The position numbers were made by a program, and so were the translations under genes. DNA of 64,000 nucleotides from positions 682,001 through 746,000 of the forward strand of contig NZ_CABPSK010000004.1 of NCBI RefSeq assembly GCF_902459645.1. Reading direction: 5' to 3'. This DNA comes from Pandoraea pneumonica (GTDB lineage: Bacteria; Pseudomonadota; Gammaproteobacteria; Burkholderiales; Burkholderiaceae). Shown here piece after piece: positions 53,672 to 63,398 of the stretch. The notes under the pieces were generated by a model. It saw nothing but the letters and a program-made list of their open reading frames with translations, searched no databases and was not told the DNA's origin. Every line of letters starts with the position of its first letter. Within the stretch, counting starts at the first letter, position 1.

Positions 53672-54184
53672 TCAGCGCACCAAATACCCGGCGACGCGCC
53701 ACCGGCCGTCTACGCCGTACACCATCGTGACCAGTTCTTGCCCGTCGGCCTTGTTTTGGAACGCCGTGTTGTACTGAATCACGACGTACTCGCCCTCGGG
53801 CTGCCCGGCAATGGTGCGCGTGAACACGGCATCTTTGACCTTGCGCGATTGCACCTTGCCCAATGGGGCGCGCGCAGCACTCAGACTCTGCGCCCACGCG
53901 TCGGCAGGCAGCGAGCGTTGGAAGACGGCGGCCGCTTGCTCCCAGCTTTGTTCGGCGCGATTGATATCCACCAGACCGAGCCACAGATTGGCCGCTTCGA
54001 GCGCGGGCTTCACATCGCGGTTGATGTCCGTTGCCGGGCTCACGCCGCTGGCCGGTGTCGCAAACAGCGGCGGCTGGGCCGAACGCCGTGCCATCGGTTC
54101 CTGTGCCTGCGCTTGTACCGCGTTCAGACCGGCGGCCACGGCAAGGGCAACGAACAGGAAGCGGTGAAGACGGGACATCGACAT
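53672..54184 (-). CDS. DUF4019 secreted protein
   Basis: AAGGAG precedes the ATG at 54184 (MSMSRLHRFLFVALAVAAGL). After a signal peptide ending near QAQAQ, the 170-residue protein has the DUF4019 pattern: AANLWLGLVDINRAEQSWEQ, VFQRSLPADAWAQSL, PEGEYVVIQYNTAFQNKAD and DGRWRVAGYLVR. DUF4019 proteins are secreted, of unknown function. The gene stands alone between the GntR gene (convergent) and a divergent diguanylate cyclase gene. Confidence 0.88.
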   Translation of the reverse strand: MSMSRLHRFLFVALAVAAGLNAVQAQAQEPMARRSAQPPLFATPASGVSPATDINRDVKPALEAANLWLGLVDINRAEQSWEQAAAVFQRSLPADAWAQSLSAARAPLGKVQSRKVKDAVFTRTIAGQPEGEYVVIQYNTAFQNKADGQELVTMVYGVDGRWRVAGYLVR

Positions 54185-54307
54185 AACGAAAACTCCTTGA
54201 GATAGACGGTAAACCATAACCCGGCCATTCTACTGGCGTGTAACGCGCACAGCGGCGTACATTACAATGCACTACACACGCCCGCCTTCCCCCCGCCGGC
54301 CTTCGCC

Positions 54308-55486
54308 ATGTTGACGACGTCTTTGCTCGCGATCACTGCCCTGCTCAGCTTCATGATGTTGCTGATAATCGGCTCGCTGGCACGCTCGCGCGTCGCCGGG
54401 GTACGCGAATGGTGCTGGGCTAACGTCGCCGTCCTCGTCTCGCTGCCCTTGTTTGCGCTGCGCGGCCATGTCCCCGATTTCCTCTCGATTCCGGTTGCCA
54501 ATGTGATGCTGGGCAGCGGTCTGCTGCTGTATTACGCCGGGTGCGCCCGCTTTCTCGGCCGGTCGCCGCACTGGCCGGTACTGGGCGCGTCACTCGGCGC
54601 GCTGACCGGGGCGATGTTGTTTTGGTATTACGGCAGCGAGAACACGCAGGTGCGGGTGGTGATCGTGTCGGCATATCACGCGGTGGTGCTGCTGGCGACG
54701 GCGGTGCTGATCATGCGGCACATCCCGCCCAAACGGCATCCCTATAACTATTGGCTGACGGCCGGTCTCGCGACGGCGTTCGCCATCGGCCATATGGTGC
54801 GCGGTTCGGTGTTCGGCTGGGCGCCGGCCCCCGGCCCCGACCTGATGGGCCCGTCGACCTTCAACGCCGTGATGCTCATCATCGGGGCGGTGGTCATGCC
54901 CGCGATGACCATGGGCTCGGTCATGATGATTCACGACGCGATGCTCGCCACCGCCGAGGAGGCCGCCAATCGCGACTATCTGACCGGGGCGCTCTCGCGT
55001 AAGCATTTCGACCTGCTCGCCCGGCAGGAGATGGCGCGAGCGCTCTCGCGCAGTTGGCCGCTCTCGATCGTGGTCATCGATCTCGATCACTTCAAGCAGA
55101 TCAACGACACGCACGGCCACGCGGGTGGCGACACAGTGCTGCGCGAATTCGTCAGGCTGGTACGCGACGGATTGCGCGAGGGCGATATCTTCGGACGGCT
55201 CGGTGGTGAAGAGTTTGCGGTGTTACTGCCTGGCACCGATACACCCGGCGCGATTCGCATTGCCGAGCGCCTACGCGCGCAGGCCAGTCGGCATCTCGTG
55301 GCGGGGCCGTTCGGCGTCTGCCACTACACGCTAAGCGGCGGGGTGGCCACATGGCACGAGCACGAGAGTCTCGAGGCGTTGTGCATGCGTGCCGACCGGG
55401 CCCTATATGCCGCGAAGATTTCCGGACGCAATCTCGTGCTCTCGGATGTGCTGTCGAGCGACGAGACGGCGTCCGAGGCTGGGTGA
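54308..55486 (+). CDS. Membrane diguanylate cyclase (GGDEF)
   Basis: The 392-residue protein has six membrane helices in residues 1-200 (for example LTTSLLAITALLSFMMLLII and LIIGAVVMPAMTMGSVMMIH), then a GGDEF domain that makes cyclic di-GMP from two GTP. The active site reads FGRLGGEEFAVLLPG and the start of the domain DYLTGALSRKHFD. An inhibitory I-site RxxD (REGD) lies five residues before GGEEF, so product inhibition is expected. The sensory membrane region has no family name I can give. The ribosome site is weak. Confidence 0.93.
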   Translation: MLTTSLLAITALLSFMMLLIIGSLARSRVAGVREWCWANVAVLVSLPLFALRGHVPDFLSIPVANVMLGSGLLLYYAGCARFLGRSPHWPVLGASLGALTGAMLFWYYGSENTQVRVVIVSAYHAVVLLATAVLIMRHIPPKRHPYNYWLTAGLATAFAIGHMVRGSVFGWAPAPGPDLMGPSTFNAVMLIIGAVVMPAMTMGSVMMIHDAMLATAEEAANRDYLTGALSRKHFDLLARQEMARALSRSWPLSIVVIDLDHFKQINDTHGHAGGDTVLREFVRLVRDGLREGDIFGRLGGEEFAVLLPGTDTPGAIRIAERLRAQASRHLVAGPFGVCHYTLSGGVATWHEHESLEALCMRADRALYAAKISGRNLVLSDVLSSDETASEAG

Positions 55487-55554
55487 ACGCTGGCTGAAAG
55501 CGAGCTGCCCCCAAGCACGCTGCGCTCAAACAACCGGACTTCGCGCGGCCAACG

Positions 55555-56262
55555 TCAGGCGGCCGCCTCCGGGAAAAACTCCCGCTGCATGCGCGCCACA
55601 TAGTCGATGAGGTTCGGGTGCTGCTCGATTTCATCGCGCAGCGGGTGCTTGAACTGCGGCGCCAGAGCGCTCGCCATGAAGGCAAATGCGGTGGCATCCG
55701 CGCCGCTTGGCGAGTTTCCGAAAAAGTACGGTTTGTCGCCAAGCAACTGGGCAGCCGCCTGCGCGCCGCGGGCGAGCAACTGCTGTTGCTCTTGCGGCGA
55801 ATAGCGCGCCGTGCCCTGACCTTGCAGGGTGCCGCGGACCTTGCGGCGGATAAACGCTTGCGCCGCCGGGCGCACCGGCCACGGAATCGACTTGAAGAAC
55901 GACGCCGGCCCTTTGGCGAAATTCTCGTCGTCGCACCAGCGCGCCTGCACCACGTGCCAATAGAAGTGATCTTCCAGCGCCTTCTCGAACATCCACGCCG
56001 CGCCGCGCTGTTCCGGCGTGAGACCGGCGTCGAAGTCGAACCCGTACTTACGCTCGATATGCAGGCGAATCAGCGTGGAGTCCGGCACGATCTGCCCGTC
56101 GTCGTCGATGAACGGCAACTTGCCCTTGGGGGCACGCCGAAAACCGCCACGGTCCGTTTGATAGGCCAGCCCGGCGAGCTTGAGCAGCATATGGGCTTTG
56201 ATGACGAACGGGCTGGCATCGGGCAGTCCGAACGCCGGACCGAAGGTGTACAGGGTCAACAT
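55555..56262 (-). CDS. Glutathione S-transferase-like protein
   Basis: The ATG at 56262 (MLTLYTFGPAFGLPDASPF) gives 235 residues. The N-terminal thioredoxin-like domain has KGKLPFIDDDGQIVPDSTLI (the cis-Pro and glutathione-binding Ser/Thr region), followed by an all-helical C-terminal domain (PYFFGNSPSGADATAFAFM). It resembles the metaxin-like/GST group common in beta-proteobacteria. It is divergent from the small gene at 56413. The longer frame to 56334 lacks a start site. Confidence 0.88.
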   Translation of the reverse strand: MLTLYTFGPAFGLPDASPFVIKAHMLLKLAGLAYQTDRGGFRRAPKGKLPFIDDDGQIVPDSTLIRLHIERKYGFDFDAGLTPEQRGAAWMFEKALEDHFYWHVVQARWCDDENFAKGPASFFKSIPWPVRPAAQAFIRRKVRGTLQGQGTARYSPQEQQQLLARGAQAAAQLLGDKPYFFGNSPSGADATAFAFMASALAPQFKHPLRDEIEQHPNLIDYVARMQREFFPEAAA

Positions 56263-56412
56263 CGTGGCCAAACTCCTGCGCAAATGAGGGTGTGGAAAGG
56301 GTTGGCGCAGAGTATTACACGAGCGCCCGTGCATGCGGTCGATGTCGCGTTCACGTCACTCGCGCACTGTGCTTTTATACAGTATTATGTCACCCAATCG
56401 AGGAACCTTTTC

Positions 56413-56880
56413 ATGGAAACAATCGACTGGGATCAATTGGCGCTGAGCGCCGCCGAGCGGGATCTTGCGGGCATCGTGCGCGAGATCGCCGCACGCTACG
56501 CGCAGCACGCCCAACAGGAATCGGGCGCCAGCGCGCGGCTCGACTGGCGCACGCTCGTGGCCATCGCCGACGAAGCCGAGGCGGATATCGGCCTGCATGC
56601 ACGGCACGAAGCGTGGGTACTCGCCCACGTGCTGCGTTTGCCGGGCGACGAAGTCTTGCGACGCGAAGGCGAATTGCCCTCGCTCGATGCGAGCGTCGAT
56701 CTGAACTGGCCCGACGCCACGGCACCGGCCGTGTTCCGCGCCATCGTGTCCGTGTTCACCGCTGATGAGACCGGCGACGACACCGCTGCGGACGACGTGA
56801 CGGGCTACGCCAACCAATCCAGCAACGCGTCGCCGCGCGCGGCTTCTCCCCACGCCGGTGGATCGGCATGCTCGGCCTGA
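56413..56880 (+). CDS. Unrecognised small acidic protein upstream of the DnaQ/GIY-YIG gene
   Basis: GAGGAA lies before the ATG at 56413. The 155-residue acidic protein begins METIDWDQLALSAAERDLAG and is helical to about residue 95 (LVAIADEAEADIGLHARHE, AWVLAHVLRLPGDEVLR), then has a low-complexity Asp/Ala/Ser tail. I do not recognise a family. It overlaps the nuclease gene by 13 bases in another frame, so the two are co-translated and may function together. Confidence 0.65.
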   Translation: METIDWDQLALSAAERDLAGIVREIAARYAQHAQQESGASARLDWRTLVAIADEAEADIGLHARHEAWVLAHVLRLPGDEVLRREGELPSLDASVDLNWPDATAPAVFRAIVSVFTADETGDDTAADDVTGYANQSSNASPRAASPHAGGSACSA

Positions 56881-58613
56881 ATCAAGACGATCACGACGAA
56901 AGCGTGGCAGACGCAACGCCCATCGATCCGGACGCCCTCGCCCGCTCGCTGCCCGCCCCTATGGTCTTCGTGGATCTGGAGACCACTGGCGGCAATGCGC
57001 TGGCCGATCGCATCACGGAAATCGGCGTGGTCGAAGTCGGGCCGCACGGCATCGAACAATGGAGCACGTTGCTCGACCCAGCCGAATCGATTCCCCCCTT
57101 TATTCAGCAACTGACCGGCATCACCAATGAGATGGTGCGGGGACAGCCGTCGTTCGAGACCTTGGCGCAGGGACTCGCGGAGCGCCTGCAAGGCAAGTTG
57201 TTCGTGGCGCATAACGCCCGCTTCGACTATGGCTTTCTGAAGAATGAATTCCGCCGAGCAGGCATTTCGTTTCAGGCGGATGTGCTGTGCACGGTCAGAC
57301 TCTCGCGGCTCTTATTCCCGGCGGCGGCCCGTCACGGGCTCGACGCGCTGATCGCCCGCTTCGGTCTCGAACCGCTTGGCCGTCACCGCGCGCTGGCCGA
57401 CGCCGATTTGCTCTGGCAGTTCTGGCAAAAAATCCACGCCATCTACCAGCCCGAGTTGATCGAGCAAGCCGTGCAGCGGGTCACCAAGCGCGCTAGCCAG
57501 CCGCCGCAGTTGCCGGACGAGGCGATCGACGCGCTGCCTGCCGCGCCCGGCGTCTATCTGTTTTACGGCGAAGGCGACACGCTGCTCTACGTCGGCAAGA
57601 GCGTCGATATTCGTGCGCGGGTGCGCTCGCACTTCTCCAGCGATCATCAGGTCGCCAAAGACCTGCGGATCTCGCAGGAAATTCGGCGCGTGGAAGCGCG
57701 GCGCACGGCAGGCGAACTCGGTGCCTTGTTGCTCGAATCGCAACTCGTGAAGCAGTTGCAGCCGATTCATAACCGGATGCTGCGCCGCGCCGCAAGCCTC
57801 TATAGCTGGCAAATCGACGCGCAAAGCGATACGCCGCAGTTGGTGAACGCCCGTACGGTCGACTTCGCCAGCGCGGGCGCGCTCTACGGCACGTTCTCGT
57901 CGCGAAACCGGGCGGAGATGGCACTGCGCACGCTCGCCGACGAACATCGGCTTTGCTGTGCGCAACTCGGGTTGGAGAAACGCGAGGCGGGACGCCCGTG
58001 CTTCGGCTATCAGGTCAAGCGCTGCGACGGCGTGTGCATTGGCGAAGCGCCGCTCGCCCCGCACACCGCGCGCCTGCGTGAAGCGTTGGCCACATTGCAA
58101 TTGCAGACGTGGCCTTACGACGGGCCGATTGCGATTGAAGAGCATGCCGCGCCAGCCCATAGCACCAATAGCACCACGCGGGCGGCGGCAAGCGACGAGG
58201 CCCCAGCCCCCGAAGTCGAATATCACCTGATCGACCGTTGGCAGTACCTCGGCAGCGCACGTTCGCGTGAGGCACTCGACGACCTGCTCAATGGCATGCC
58301 GCCGGTCACGGGCTTCGATCCCGATATTTACCGGTTGCTCGGACGACGCTTGGCGGCCTCGTCCCAAGCCGTCGGCACCGATGCGCCGTCGACACAAACC
58401 GAGGCCAGCGCTGGCGATACCGCCTCGCCGGTATCCCGACGCACAACGGCTCCGTTAGTGATCGTTCACCTCACGCGCCCGGCGTTCCGGCTGAGTCATG
58501 TCGAGCCGCCGCAGGAAACCGCACCGAAGCCGCCGCGTGTGGCGTTGTTGCGTCGTCGCTCGCCTCGCCCGGAAGACCCGGCGCAATATCGTTTGCCGTT
58601 CGACACAAAATAA
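56868..58613 (+). CDS. DnaQ-like exonuclease fused to a Cho/UvrC-type GIY-YIG nuclease
   Basis: The 581-residue fusion has a 3'-5' exonuclease domain at residues about 30-190 (Exo I FVDLETTGGNALADRITEIG; Exo II HNARFDYGFL; Exo III HRALADADLLW, all acidic residues present), then a GIY-YIG endonuclease domain at about 220-300 (PAAPGVYLFYGEGDTLLYVGKS and ARVRSHFSS, RTAGELGALLLESQLVK). The remaining part resembles UvrC/Cho C-terminal linker sequence with CRPCFGYQVKRCDGVC-like cysteines (PCFGYQVKRCDGVCIGEA). Similar fusions occur in mycobacteria and beta-proteobacteria; a role in DNA repair is inferred. The helix-hairpin-helix of UvrC is not seen. Confidence 0.9.
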   Translation: MLGLNQDDHDESVADATPIDPDALARSLPAPMVFVDLETTGGNALADRITEIGVVEVGPHGIEQWSTLLDPAESIPPFIQQLTGITNEMVRGQPSFETLAQGLAERLQGKLFVAHNARFDYGFLKNEFRRAGISFQADVLCTVRLSRLLFPAAARHGLDALIARFGLEPLGRHRALADADLLWQFWQKIHAIYQPELIEQAVQRVTKRASQPPQLPDEAIDALPAAPGVYLFYGEGDTLLYVGKSVDIRARVRSHFSSDHQVAKDLRISQEIRRVEARRTAGELGALLLESQLVKQLQPIHNRMLRRAASLYSWQIDAQSDTPQLVNARTVDFASAGALYGTFSSRNRAEMALRTLADEHRLCCAQLGLEKREAGRPCFGYQVKRCDGVCIGEAPLAPHTARLREALATLQLQTWPYDGPIAIEEHAAPAHSTNSTTRAAASDEAPAPEVEYHLIDRWQYLGSARSREALDDLLNGMPPVTGFDPDIYRLLGRRLAASSQAVGTDAPSTQTEASAGDTASPVSRRTTAPLVIVHLTRPAFRLSHVEPPQETAPKPPRVALLRRRSPRPEDPAQYRLPFDTK

Positions 58614-59000
58614 ACCGCGAATAAATCCCCTTCGCCCCAACCCCTCGCAGCCCCCTCACCGCCTCGTCACAACACCCCGGTCACCCACTGGCCGGGCGTC
58701 CCCGTTGCTCACGCTCGGCTCAGAAGCGCCTCGCAGCAGCCCCTCACAGCGGCGCACACCGCCCCATCCTTTTATTTCCACGCCGCCGTCACCTAGGCAA
58801 AACCCTCCTTTGCACCGTACGGCATGAGCATATAAATATTAAGTATTTGCAAGACGCATGCTTGTGGCCGAAGAATACGCGATTCGAATACAACAAGAAT
58901 TGCCACTTCTGCGGCCTCGGCAACGTCGATGACCGGACGGCGTGCACTGGACTTTGCCCGGTAGCGCCCCGCCATTTGCCGTTCCACCCCACCGAGCACG
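58614..59000. other. Intergenic region upstream of the LysR-ABC operon
   Basis: 387 bases without a gene. The first half is C-rich; the part after 58790 is AT-richer. A perfect ATTC-N11-GAAT (58882-58900) fits the T-N11-A shape of LysR boxes, about 100 bases before the regulator start. Confidence 0.45.
58882..58900. promoter_or_regulatory. Candidate LysR box (ATTC-N11-GAAT)
   Basis: A perfect 4-bp dyad with the 11-base spacing typical of LysR regulators, located upstream of the lysR-type gene at 59001. It is short, so it could be chance. Confidence 0.35.
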
Positions 59001-59981
59001 ATGGAATTACGCCAACTCGAAGCCTTCGCGGCGGTCATGTCGACCGGCAGTATTACTGCGGCCGGGCGCCTGCTCGGACGCTCGCAGCCCGCGATCACCC
59101 GGATGATTCAGGAGCTCGAAGCCGAAATCGGCTACGCGCTGTTCACCCGCAGTGGGCCGCGCGTCACGCCGACAGAACAAGGTTTTCTGCTCTTCGAAGA
59201 CGTTGAGCACGTGCTCGCCGGGTTGCAGCAGATCCGCGCCCGCGCCGACGAAATTGCCCGTGGCCAGACCCGTCCGCTGCATATCGCCGCCACCTCGGCA
59301 CTGGCCGCCGGTCTCGTGCCAGCCGCTCTCGCCTTGCCGGGGCTCGCCCGCGACAGCATTCAGATTCAGATGCGCAGCACCTCGCCCGAGCAAGTCGTGC
59401 ATGCCGTGCTCACCGGCGCGGCCGACATCGGGGTGACCAGTCTGCCGCTCGAACATCGCGGCATCGTCGTGCACTGGATCGGCGAGTCGGCCTGCGTCGC
59501 CGCCGTGCGCAGCGACGATCCACTGGCCGCCTACGACCGCTTGCCGCTGGCCGAATGCGTGGGCCGCCGCATCATCACCATGCAGAACCCTTACCGGCTG
59601 CGCCGCCGCCTCGATCAGGCGTTCAGTCAGGCGGGCGTCGCGCCGGTTGGCCTGATTGAAACCAATGCGTCGATCAACGCGATGACGGCGGTGCGCGCCG
59701 GTCTTGGCGTTGCCGTGCTCGAGCCCGTCACCGCCTACGGATTGCCGCTGGCCGATGTGGCCGTGCGCCCGATCGACGCCGACATCCCGTTCTTCTTCGG
59801 CGTCATCACGCGCGACGCCCGCGCACCGTCACCGGCCGCGCTCGCGTTTGTCGACGCGCTGGCCGACGCCGCCCGCACGCTGCTGCCCGATTTCGCGCAG
59901 CGTGCCGCCACCGAACACGCCCAAGTTTTGCAGTCGCTGTACGGCGATCTGCCCGCCCCCAAGGAATCCCTGTCGTCATGA
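59001..59981 (+). CDS. LysR-family regulator heading the FMO-ABC operon
   Basis: The 326-residue regulator starts MELRQLEAFAAVMSTGSITA with the helix-turn-helix AAGRLLGRSQPAITRMIQEL and a periplasmic-binding-like ligand domain ([19 protein letters not shown]-like segment [32 protein letters not shown]). Its last 4 bases overlap the start of the FAD monooxygenase-like gene (ATGA). A LysR gene as the first cistron of its own target operon is less common than divergent placement; it implies autoregulation of the whole operon. Confidence 0.92.
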   Translation: MELRQLEAFAAVMSTGSITAAGRLLGRSQPAITRMIQELEAEIGYALFTRSGPRVTPTEQGFLLFEDVEHVLAGLQQIRARADEIARGQTRPLHIAATSALAAGLVPAALALPGLARDSIQIQMRSTSPEQVVHAVLTGAADIGVTSLPLEHRGIVVHWIGESACVAAVRSDDPLAAYDRLPLAECVGRRIITMQNPYRLRRRLDQAFSQAGVAPVGLIETNASINAMTAVRAGLGVAVLEPVTAYGLPLADVAVRPIDADIPFFFGVITRDARAPSPAALAFVDALADAARTLLPDFAQRAATEHAQVLQSLYGDLPAPKESLSS

Positions 59982-61483
59982 CTCAGTCCCCGACATCCGC
60001 CATCGGCCTGCCCGCGCTCGAAACGCGCCTGCGTCAGGACCTCGCCTGGCTCGAACTCCCCGCCAAGCGCTGGGTGCCCGCGCGCACGCAAGATGGTCAA
60101 CCCGTGCTCGACGTCGCCATCATCGGCGGCGGCATGGCCGGTCTGGCCGCGGCCACCTCGCTCACCCATCTGGGTGTGGGGGCCGTGATCTTCGATCAGT
60201 CGCCGCGCGGCTTCGAAGGCCCGTGGGCCACCACCGCACGCATGGAAACGCTGCGCTCCCCCAAGCAACTGACCGGCCCCGCCCTCGGCCTGCCCGCGCT
60301 GACCTTCCGCGCGTGGTTCGAAGCCCAGTTCGGTCTCGACGCATGGGAAGCGCTCGACAAGATTCCGCGTCTGCAATGGATGGACTACCTGCGCTGGTAT
60401 CGCGACGTGCTCGCGATCGACGTGCGTAACGACCATCGCATCACCGCCATCACGCCGCGTGCCGACGGGCTGGTCGCGCTGTCCGTCACGTCGCCCGCAG
60501 GCGACACCACGGTCTATGCCCGCCACGTGGTGTTGGCCACGGGGCGCGACGGTCTGGGCGGTGCCACGGTGCCCGCCTTCGCGCGTGAACTCCCGCGACG
60601 CTTCTGGGCGCACTCGTCCGACGAGATGGATTACGCGACGTTGCGCGGCAAGCGCGTGGGCGTGATCGGTGCCGGGGCATCGGCGATGGACAGCGCCGCC
60701 ACTGCACTTGAAGCGGGGGCCGCCAGCGTCGATCTGCTCATTCGCCGCGCCGACATTCCGCGTATCAACAAGGGCAAGGGCGCAGGCAACCCGGGGCTGA
60801 CCCACGGGCACGTCAACTTGCCCGACGAATGGAAATGGCGCATTCGCCACTACGTGAACGCACAGCAAGTGCCGCCGCCGCGTGGCAGCACGCTGCGTGT
60901 GTCGCGTCACGCCAATGCCCGCTTCAATCTGGGAGCACCGATTCTCGACGTCACGCCGGTCGGCGACGAATTGCACGTGCGCACGGCCAAAGGCACGTTC
61001 GTGCTCGACTTCCTCGTGTTCGCCACGGGCTTTCGCATCGATATTGCGAGCCGTCCGGAGTTCGCACCGTTCGCGCAGTACGTTCGCAAGTGGAGCGATC
61101 GTTACTCGCCCGCAGCGGGCGACGAAGATGTCGAACTGTCCGACTCGCCCGATCTCGGACCGACGTTTGAATTTCTCGAAAAGACGCCCGGCTCGTGCCC
61201 GGGTCTGGATCGCATTCATTGCTTCTGCGCGCCCGCCACGCTGACGCACGGCGCGCTCTCGGGCGATATCCCCGCCGTGAGCGAAGGGGCGAAGCGTCTC
61301 GCGCAAGGGCTGGCAGGCACGTTCTATCGCGAAGACGTCGAACATCACTACGCCAATATGGAGGCGTACGCCGAGCCGGAAGTCTACGGCGACGAATGGA
61401 CACCGGCACCGCCGCCGCCTGCACTGAATAGTGACAACAACCGTAACGGCGACAGCGCGGCTCGCGAGGAGCGCATCGCATGA
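59978..61483 (+). CDS. FAD/NAD(P)-binding oxidoreductase, monooxygenase-like
   Basis: The 501-residue flavoprotein has an FAD site (VLDVAIIGGGMAGLAAATSL) and a second Rossmann site (KRVGVIGAGASAMDSAATAL), the order seen in flavin-containing monooxygenases. The ATG-box-like LVFATGFRIDI segment is also present. It overlaps both neighbours by 4 bases. The first 45 residues precede the FAD site. An oxidation of an imported amine, siderophore-like or sulfur compound is plausible given the following importer, but no substrate can be read. Confidence 0.85.
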   Translation: MTQSPTSAIGLPALETRLRQDLAWLELPAKRWVPARTQDGQPVLDVAIIGGGMAGLAAATSLTHLGVGAVIFDQSPRGFEGPWATTARMETLRSPKQLTGPALGLPALTFRAWFEAQFGLDAWEALDKIPRLQWMDYLRWYRDVLAIDVRNDHRITAITPRADGLVALSVTSPAGDTTVYARHVVLATGRDGLGGATVPAFARELPRRFWAHSSDEMDYATLRGKRVGVIGAGASAMDSAATALEAGAASVDLLIRRADIPRINKGKGAGNPGLTHGHVNLPDEWKWRIRHYVNAQQVPPPRGSTLRVSRHANARFNLGAPILDVTPVGDELHVRTAKGTFVLDFLVFATGFRIDIASRPEFAPFAQYVRKWSDRYSPAAGDEDVELSDSPDLGPTFEFLEKTPGSCPGLDRIHCFCAPATLTHGALSGDIPAVSEGAKRLAQGLAGTFYREDVEHHYANMEAYAEPEVYGDEWTPAPPPPALNSDNNRNGDSAAREERIA

Positions 61484-62454
61484 GTGCCTGGATTCTGCGC
61501 CGCGTGCTCCAAGCGGTGTTCGTCGTGTGGCTGATGACACTCATCGTGTTCATCGGCCTGCATGCCATCGGTAACCCCGTCGATATCCTGATCGGTCAGG
61601 ACGTCGATCAGGTCGACCGCGCGCGCATCATCGCGCAGCTCGGCCTCGACCAGCCGTTGTGGCGTCAGTACCTGTCGTTTCTCGGCGGTGCCTTGCATGG
61701 TGAACTGGGCAACAGCTTCGTCTATAACGTGCCCGCGATTCAGTTGATTCTGCAACGCCTGCCGGCCACGCTCGAACTGGCGGTCTCCGCGCTGATTCTG
61801 GCGGTGTTCATCGGCATTCCGCTCGGCTTGTTCGCGGGGCTCTATCCGCGCAACCCGATCTCGAAGGTACTCATGACGGGCAGCATCGTCGGCTTCTCGC
61901 TGCCCACGTTCTGGGTCGGCCTGATGCTGATCATGTTCTTCTCCGTGCATCTTGGCTTGTTGCCCGCCAGCGGGCGCGGCGCGACGGTCAGTGTGTTCGG
62001 CGTCGAGTGGTCGTTCCTGACGGTGGACGGCTTGCGTCACCTGATTCTGCCCGCGCTCAATTTGGCGCTCTTCAAGATCTCGCTCGTGTTGCGTCTTACG
62101 CGAGCCGGTGTGGCCGAAGTGTTGCCGCAAGACTTCGTGAAGTTCGCGCGTGCCAAGGGGCTCTCGCCGCTGCGCATCGTCGTTGTGCACGTGTTGCGCA
62201 ACACGTTGATCCCGCTGGTGACCGTGCTCGGCATCGAGTTCGGCTCGACCATTGCGTTCGCGGTGGTCACCGAGACCGTGTTCTCGTGGCCCGGGGCAGG
62301 CAAGCTCATTCTCGACAGCATCAACTCACTGGATCGTCCGGTGATCGTGGCGTATCTCATCGTTGTGGTGTGCCTGTTCGTGTCGCTCAATCTGATCGTG
62401 GACGTGCTCTATAAGTGGCTCGATCCGCGTGTGCGCGTGGAGGCCGCTGCCTGA
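61480..62454 (+). CDS. Dpp/Opp-type ABC transporter permease (DppB-like)
   Basis: The 324-residue inner-membrane permease has six helices. It starts WILRRVLQAVFVVWLMTLIV, has the ISLVLRLTRAGVAEVLPQDF stretch and the EAA loop region FVKFARAKGLSPLRIVVVHV that contacts the ATPase, and ends with TVFSWPGAGKLILDSI and a final helix. It overlaps the oxidoreductase gene by 4 bases and the next permease by 1 base (TGATG). It works with DppC- and DppD-like partners to import a peptide-like or related solute. Confidence 0.93.
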   Translation: MSAWILRRVLQAVFVVWLMTLIVFIGLHAIGNPVDILIGQDVDQVDRARIIAQLGLDQPLWRQYLSFLGGALHGELGNSFVYNVPAIQLILQRLPATLELAVSALILAVFIGIPLGLFAGLYPRNPISKVLMTGSIVGFSLPTFWVGLMLIMFFSVHLGLLPASGRGATVSVFGVEWSFLTVDGLRHLILPALNLALFKISLVLRLTRAGVAEVLPQDFVKFARAKGLSPLRIVVVHVLRNTLIPLVTVLGIEFGSTIAFAVVTETVFSWPGAGKLILDSINSLDRPVIVAYLIVVVCLFVSLNLIVDVLYKWLDPRVRVEAAA

Positions 62455-63398
62455 TGTCGCTCAATCTTTCCCCTAACGGCGCACCGCCCGCGCCAGTGGT
62501 TGCCGAGCCGGTGCCGGTGCGCCGCGAATCGCCTTGGCAGCAAGGCTTGCACGAGTTCCTTCGCTCGAAGAGTGCAGTGCTTGGCCTGGTCGTGTTTATC
62601 GTGCTCATCGTCGCTGCCCTCGCAGCCCCTTGGATCACGCCGCAAAATCCGTACGACCTGATGCAACTCGACGTCATGGACGCGCGTCTGCCGCCGGGCA
62701 CCGCCAACGGCGCTGCCACGTTCACGTACTGGCTCGGCACCGACGGTCAGGGCCGCGATTTGCTCTCGGGCATCATCTACGGTCTGCGTATCAGTCTGGG
62801 CGTCGGCGTGGGCTCTGCGCTCATCGCGGGCATTCTCGGCACGATTCTCGGGCTGGTCGCCGCCTACTCGGGCGGTCGTGTCGATGCGCTCATCATGCGT
62901 CTGGTCGACTTGCTGCTGTCGTTCCCGTCGATTCTCGTCGCGCTGATGATCTTGGCTTACGTGGGCAAAGGCATCGGCAACGTGGTGCTCACGCTCGTGG
63001 TGCTGGAGTGGGCTTACTTCGCACGCACCGCGCGAGGTCAGGCGCTCGTCGAATCGCGACGCGAGTATGTGGAAGCGGCGCGCTGCCAAGCGATTCCGAA
63101 CTGGCGCATCGTGCTCGGCCACATTCTGCCGAACTGCCTGCCGCCGCTCATCGTCGTGGGCTCGCTGCAAGTCGCGCGTGCCATCACGCTCGAAGCTACG
63201 TTGTCGTTTCTCGGTCTTGGCGTGCCGATCACCGAGCCGTCGCTCGGCCTGCTCATCGCCAACGGCTATCAGACCATGCTCTCCGGTGAATACTGGATCA
63301 GCGTGTATCCCGGCCTCGCCCTGCTCGTCACGGTCGTCGCCATCAATCTCGTAGGCGATCGCCTGCGCGATGTGTTCAATCCGAGGTTGCAGAAATGA
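62454..63398 (+). CDS. Dpp/Opp-type ABC transporter permease (DppC-like)
   Basis: The ATG at 62454 ([19 protein letters not shown]) overlaps the previous stop by one base and gives 314 residues. The N-terminal OppC-type tail and helix ([20 protein letters not shown]), the family marker [20 protein letters not shown], the EAA loop ([20 protein letters not shown]) and [16 protein letters not shown] are all present. It forms the channel with the DppB-like subunit. Confidence 0.94.
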   Translation: MSLNLSPNGAPPAPVVAEPVPVRRESPWQQGLHEFLRSKSAVLGLVVFIVLIVAALAAPWITPQNPYDLMQLDVMDARLPPGTANGAATFTYWLGTDGQGRDLLSGIIYGLRISLGVGVGSALIAGILGTILGLVAAYSGGRVDALIMRLVDLLLSFPSILVALMILAYVGKGIGNVVLTLVVLEWAYFARTARGQALVESRREYVEAARCQAIPNWRIVLGHILPNCLPPLIVVGSLQVARAITLEATLSFLGLGVPITEPSLGLLIANGYQTMLSGEYWISVYPGLALLVTVVAINLVGDRLRDVFNPRLQK

